Of a stretch of DNA of 16,386 nucleotides, positions 13,626-16,386 are shown one piece after another (positions within the stretch are counted from its first letter, which is position 1; each line of letters starts with the position of its first letter). The DNA lies in assembly GCA_043802345.1 (NCBI GenBank), contig JAZDLC010000466.1:1-16386 (forward strand). The letters are read 5' to 3'. A model generated the notes under the pieces. It was not told the DNA's origin, searched no databases, and was given only the letters and a program-made list of their open reading frames with translations. The DNA is from JAZDLC01 sp043802345 (lineage in GTDB: Bacteria > Planctomycetota > B15-G4 > JADJEK01). Position numbers and translations under genes: made by a program.

Positions 13626-14099
13626 TCAATTCCTCTTCCGCCGCCCGACCGCCCGCTTCATCTCCCGATCCGCTTCCTTCTTCGCCTGCGCCTGCCGGTG
13701 GTCGTGGAGCTTGCGCCCCTTGGCCACCGCCAGTTCCACCTTGGCCAGGCCGCGCCGGAAGTAGAGCCGGAGCGGGATCAGCGTGAACCCCCGCTCGCGG
13801 GTCTTGACCCGGATCTTCTGGATCTCCCGCTTGCTCAAGAGCAGCTTGCGGTTGCGGCGCGGCTCGTGGTTCTGACGGTTGCCGTGGCTGTACACGCCGA
13901 TCTCGGCGCCCTTCAGATAGACCCCGTCCGCCTCCACCACCGCGAACGAGCCGCCCAGGTCGCACTTCCCGTCCCGGAGCGACTTGACCTCGGTCCCCCT
14001 CAGGACCATGCCGGCCTCGAAGGTTTCCAGGATGTCGTAGGTGTGCCGGGCCTTGCGGTTGCTGCTGACGACCTTGATCTCTTCTGCGGGCGATGACAT
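13626..14099 (-). CDS. smpB: SsrA-binding protein SmpB
   Basis: RNA-binding partner of tmRNA that places it in the empty A site of stalled ribosomes. From the chosen ATG it is 157 residues, the normal length. The conserved blocks are NRKARHTYDILETFEAG (14-30), GTEVKSLRDGK (35-45), and a basic C-terminal tail that folds in the mRNA channel (KKEADREMKRAVGRRKRN). Three in-frame ATGs are available, at 14120, 14111 and 14099. None has a strong ribosome site. I chose 14099 because about 13 residues before NRKARH is usual. The gene is divergent from the small lipoprotein gene, with only about 50 bp between starts, and tmRNA lies about 300 nt downstream. Confidence 0.95.
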   Translation of the reverse strand: MSSPAEEIKVVSSNRKARHTYDILETFEAGMVLRGTEVKSLRDGKCDLGGSFAVVEADGVYLKGAEIGVYSHGNRQNHEPRRNRKLLLSKREIQKIRVKTRERGFTLIPLRLYFRRGLAKVELAVAKGRKLHDHRQAQAKKEADREMKRAVGRRKRN

Positions 14100-14149
14100 C
14101 TCGGCAACCATGTTACCCATGGAAGGCGCGGAACGTACGATGGGACGTC

Positions 14150-14536
14150 ATGAAACGGACGGCCGCCCTGATCCTGGTCCTTGCCGCCGGCTGCCTCGGC
14201 CCGGAGCCTGTGCCGGAGCTGCCGTTCGACGCGCGGCCAGCCATGGGTTCGATGCGGGAGGATGCGGCGGAGATCGCGCGCATCCTGGGAGCGGGGCGCT
14301 CCCTGGACGCGGTCACGCCGGCGCGGCGGTTGGCGGAGATCCAGCTGGGGCCGGGGTTGGAGCCACCGCCGGAGTTTCGGGAGCTGGAGGAGGGGTTTCG
14401 GGCGGCGGCCGCGGCCCTTTCGGAGTCCCTGGACCGGGGGGAGCAAAGGGAGAATGGGGTGCGGTACAGGGTCATGCTGGAGCGGTGCGATGCGTGTCAC
14501 GAGCGATTCCGGCCGGGGGGAATGGCGGGGGAATGA
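14150..14536 (+). CDS. Small lipoprotein with C-terminal CxxCH, cytochrome c'-like
   Basis: Predicted lipoprotein of 128 residues. The signal MKRTAALILVLAAGC ends in an LAAGC lipobox with Cys15. A Pro-rich spacer and mostly helical sequence follow. The motif ERCDACHERFRPG puts Cys113, Cys116 and His117 eleven residues from the C-terminus. A lone heme motif at the extreme C-terminus after helices is the layout of cytochrome c' and c556 proteins, so it may be a membrane-anchored monoheme cytochrome. The usual second axial ligand (an N-terminal Met in c556-type proteins) cannot be assigned with confidence; Met32 and Met35 are candidates. The motif could also bind metal without heme. It is the only plus-strand protein gene in the window and stands alone before tRNA-Leu. 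Confidence 0.72.
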   Translation: MKRTAALILVLAAGCLGPEPVPELPFDARPAMGSMREDAAEIARILGAGRSLDAVTPARRLAEIQLGPGLEPPPEFRELEEGFRAAAAALSESLDRGEQRENGVRYRVMLERCDACHERFRPGGMAGE

Positions 14537-14570
14537 AGCCACGTGGGGTGAGTGAGATTGGCCAGGGTTC

Positions 14571-14599
14571 TTGATTCGGACGGGACGCCGGACTAGACT
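14571..14599 (+). promoter_or_regulatory. Promoter of tRNA-Leu
   Basis: TTGATT (14571-14576) and TAGACT (14594-14599) are exactly 17 nt apart, each matching the consensus at 4/6. The -10 ends 11 nt before the mature tRNA, giving a start near 14606 and a very short leader. Confidence 0.65.
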
Positions 14600-14610
14600 C
14601 CCACGCTTCA

Positions 14611-14697
14611 GCCGAAGTGGCGGAATTGGCGGACGCGCTAGATTCAGGTTCTAGTGTCCTTACGGATGTGGAGGTTCAAGTCCTCTCTTCGGCACCA
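14611..14697 (+). tRNA. tRNA-Leu, anticodon CAG
   Basis: The 87-nt class II tRNA has acceptor stem GCCGAAG paired perfectly with CTTCGGC, discriminator A and an encoded CCA. The anticodon stem CTAGA/TCTAG closes the loop TTCAGGT, with anticodon CAG at 14645-14647, which reads CUG leucine codons. The long variable arm (TGTCCTTACGGATGT) and T-arm (GAGGTTCAAGTCCTC) are typical of bacterial tRNA-Leu. Confidence 0.97.
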
Positions 14698-14705
14698 ATT
14701 CAGGC

Positions 14706-14743
14706 AACGGGCGCGGTGGGCGAAACAGCCTGCCGCGCCCGTT
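14706..14743. terminator. Hairpin between tRNA-Leu and the ABC permease gene, probably bidirectional
   Basis: AACGGGCGCGG (14706-14716) pairs perfectly with CCGCGCCCGTT (14733-14743). An inner GGC/GCC stem closes a GAAACA loop. It begins 9 nt after the tRNA and ends one base from the stop codon of the converging permease gene. The plus-strand side is followed by TTCCTATTCC, only moderately T-rich. Its position between converging transcription units supports termination in both directions. Confidence 0.7.
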
Positions 14744-14744
14744 C

Positions 14745-16386
14745 CTATTCCATCCGGGTCGTGGACGCGACCGCCTGGCCCCTCAGCCTCAGGGCGGGCG
14801 GGATGGTCGCCAGCACGGAGAGGACCACCGCGCCGACCGGCACCAGGGCGATCTCCAGACCGGACGCCACGGCGCGGACGTCTTGCCGCGAGATGATGCG
14901 GATCGCTTCGACCAGGTCGTGGGCGATCGGCAGGCCGGCGGCCAGCGCGAGACACCCCCCCACCAACCCGAGAGCCGCCGACTCCGCGGTCAGCATCCCG
15001 GCCACCTGCGACGTGGTGAAACCCAGGGTTCTGAGCAGCCCGATCTCCCTCCGCCGCTCGAGCAGCGCCACCGTCAGGGAGTTCCAGAGTCCCACGAACG
15101 CGAGGATGCTCGTCAGGATCAGGATCACCTGGAAGATCCAGAAGTCGCGGTTCATGTCGCCCAGGTAGAAACTCTTGATCTCCCGCGCCGTCCGCAGCTT
15201 CAGGACCTCATCCCGCGGCAGCCTCGCGAGCATTCCGGCCAGGACATCGTCGGGATCGTGGTTCGGATCGACATGAAAGACGTACTGCGCGCCCTGCTCG
15301 TCATCCACGCAGAAGATCGCCCGGAAGGTCGGCAGCGCCAGCATGGCGAAGTTCCGGTCATCCGGGAAGTAGCCGAACTCGTCGCTGATCACGGCCACGC
15401 GCACCGGATACGCCCTGGCGTAGGTCGAGAGCCGGACCTGGTCGCCGACGAGGTAGCCGTAGTTGGCCGCCAGCGCCTCGGAGAGGATGATCGACTCCCC
15501 CGCGGAGAACTCGCGGGCGAGTTCGGCGCTCTCCCGGAACGGTTCGACCCAGCGCAACGCGCTCTCCACCGGAACGCCGCGGATCGGGAAGGGGGAGTGG
15601 ACCTCGGCGGAGAGGGAGTAGAAGTCGACGACACCCGGAGTCTCCCGGGCCGCCGCGACCGTCTCCTTTTTCACCAGGTGCGTCTGCAGGAAGATGCGGC
15701 CCGAGAGGGTCCGATCGGAGAAGCGAGAGGCTTCATCCTTCAGGCTCTCGGTGATCCCGTGGATGGAGAGGAGCGCAGCAAGCACCAGGCCGACGCCGAG
15801 GGTCGAGCCGAACACCCGATGGTGTGAGCCGCGCGTGGAGGCGAGCGCCACCGGTTGCTCGACCCTCCGGCCGGTCAGCAGCAGCCGCAGCACCCAGAGC
15901 ACCGCCCTCTGCACGACTCCCGGGAGGAGCAGCGCCAGGCCGAAGGTGAGCGAGAGCCAGATCGCGATCCTGGTCACGATCCGGAAGACCTCCTCCTGCC
16001 GCTCGCCGAGGGGAGGTGTCGCCAGGACGAAAGTCAAGAGGAGCATCCCGGGCAGGAGCGCCAGCACCAGGGACCGGACGAAGCGGCCGGGATCGGGGCG
16101 GTAGGCGATCTGCCCGGCGCGGACCGCCTCGACGATCGACAGGGTACGGACCCTGAGCAGCGGCGCGATCATGCCGACCATCGCGGCGAGCATGCCGGCG
16201 CCAAGAACCAGCGCCACCCAGCGCCACGGGATGTCCGAGATGATCAGCGGCTTGCCGAAGCCGAGCGTGGTGATCCCGATCCGCCGCATGGCCATGACCA
16301 CCAGTAGCGAGAGAAAGAAGCCGCAGACGGCGCCGGCAAGCGAGAGAATCCCTCCTTCCATCAGTACGGAGGCGGCGATCTCCTTC
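14745..16386 (-). CDS. ABC transporter permease with two FtsX domains (5' end outside window)
   Basis: The C-terminal 546 residues of an inner-membrane permease of the MacB/LolC/YbbP type, which usually works with a separate ATPase in lipoprotein, lipid or toxin export or in envelope signalling. The frame is open through the right edge, beginning KEIAASVLMEGG, so the ATG at 16361 is internal. The visible first part is the end of FtsX domain 1, with hydrophobic segments at about 12-34, 53-75, 100-118 and 135-155. A second domain starts with a segment near 190-210, followed by an extracytoplasmic domain of about 190 residues. Three closing segments follow, including the FtsX signature LLERRREIGLLRTLGFT. 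The ATPase partner is not in the window. A hairpin follows the stop. Confidence 0.88.
   Translation of the reverse strand, partial: KEIAASVLMEGGILSLAGAVCGFFLSLLVVMAMRRIGITTLGFGKPLIISDIPWRWVALVLGAGMLAAMVGMIAPLLRVRTLSIVEAVRAGQIAYRPDPGRFVRSLVLALLPGMLLLTFVLATPPLGERQEEVFRIVTRIAIWLSLTFGLALLLPGVVQRAVLWVLRLLLTGRRVEQPVALASTRGSHHRVFGSTLGVGLVLAALLSIHGITESLKDEASRFSDRTLSGRIFLQTHLVKKETVAAARETPGVVDFYSLSAEVHSPFPIRGVPVESALRWVEPFRESAELAREFSAGESIILSEALAANYGYLVGDQVRLSTYARAYPVRVAVISDEFGYFPDDRNFAMLALPTFRAIFCVDDEQGAQYVFHVDPNHDPDDVLAGMLARLPRDEVLKLRTAREIKSFYLGDMNRDFWIFQVILILTSILAFVGLWNSLTVALLERRREIGLLRTLGFTTSQVAGMLTAESAALGLVGGCLALAAGLPIAHDLVEAIRIISRQDVRAVASGLEIALVPVGAVVLSVLATIPPALRLRGQAVASTTRME

Overview
The window is 16.4 kb of dense, GC-rich bacterial chromosome, almost entirely housekeeping, with nearly every gene on the minus strand. 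A lipoprotein signal, a probable c-type cytochrome lipoprotein and an FtsX/MacB-type permease suggest a Gram-negative-type cell envelope. Gene content and order (rpmF-plsX-fabHDG; thpR-recA-alaS; tmRNA next to smpB; a DUF366 gene) would fit a deltaproteobacterial-like or candidate-phylum genome. No marker in the window fixes the phylum, so this placement is a guess.

Reading in the direction of transcription (right to left), the right edge holds the C-terminal two thirds of an ABC transporter permease with two FtsX domains. Its 5' end lies outside the window. A GC-rich hairpin then separates it from a plus-strand tRNA-Leu(CAG), which has its own promoter. A small plus-strand lipoprotein with a C-terminal CxxCH motif (cytochrome c'-like) is divergent from smpB. 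Downstream of smpB lies tmRNA (ssrA), so both dedicated trans-translation components sit together. A 190-bp inverted-repeat element of 9-nt units lies between them, and a second palindromic repeat lies just beyond the tmRNA 3' end.

The middle holds a close-packed minus-strand run: an M19 dipeptidase with a TTG start, a HEAT-repeat lipoprotein, a DUF366 protein, an LPG_synthase_TM/UPF0104 membrane protein, a PfkB-family sugar kinase, thpR, recA and alaS. Five junctions in this run overlap, four of them by ATGA (or TGATG for thpR). A promoter at the end of the UPF0104 gene probably starts a pfkB-thpR-recA-alaS unit. The lipoprotein-DUF366-UPF0104 trio is the least understood part of the window.

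The left side is the phospholipid and fatty-acid initiation operon rpmF-plsX-fabH-fabD-fabG, cut at the left edge inside fabG. PlsX makes acyl-phosphate for phospholipids, FabD makes malonyl-ACP, FabH starts chains and FabG reduces the beta-keto intermediate. The promoter ahead of rpmF and the one ahead of pfkB share an identical 12-nt block, TTGAACCAGGCC, at the -35 position, with the same 16-nt spacing to the -10. I see no prophage, insertion sequence with a transposase, CRISPR array or defence island.
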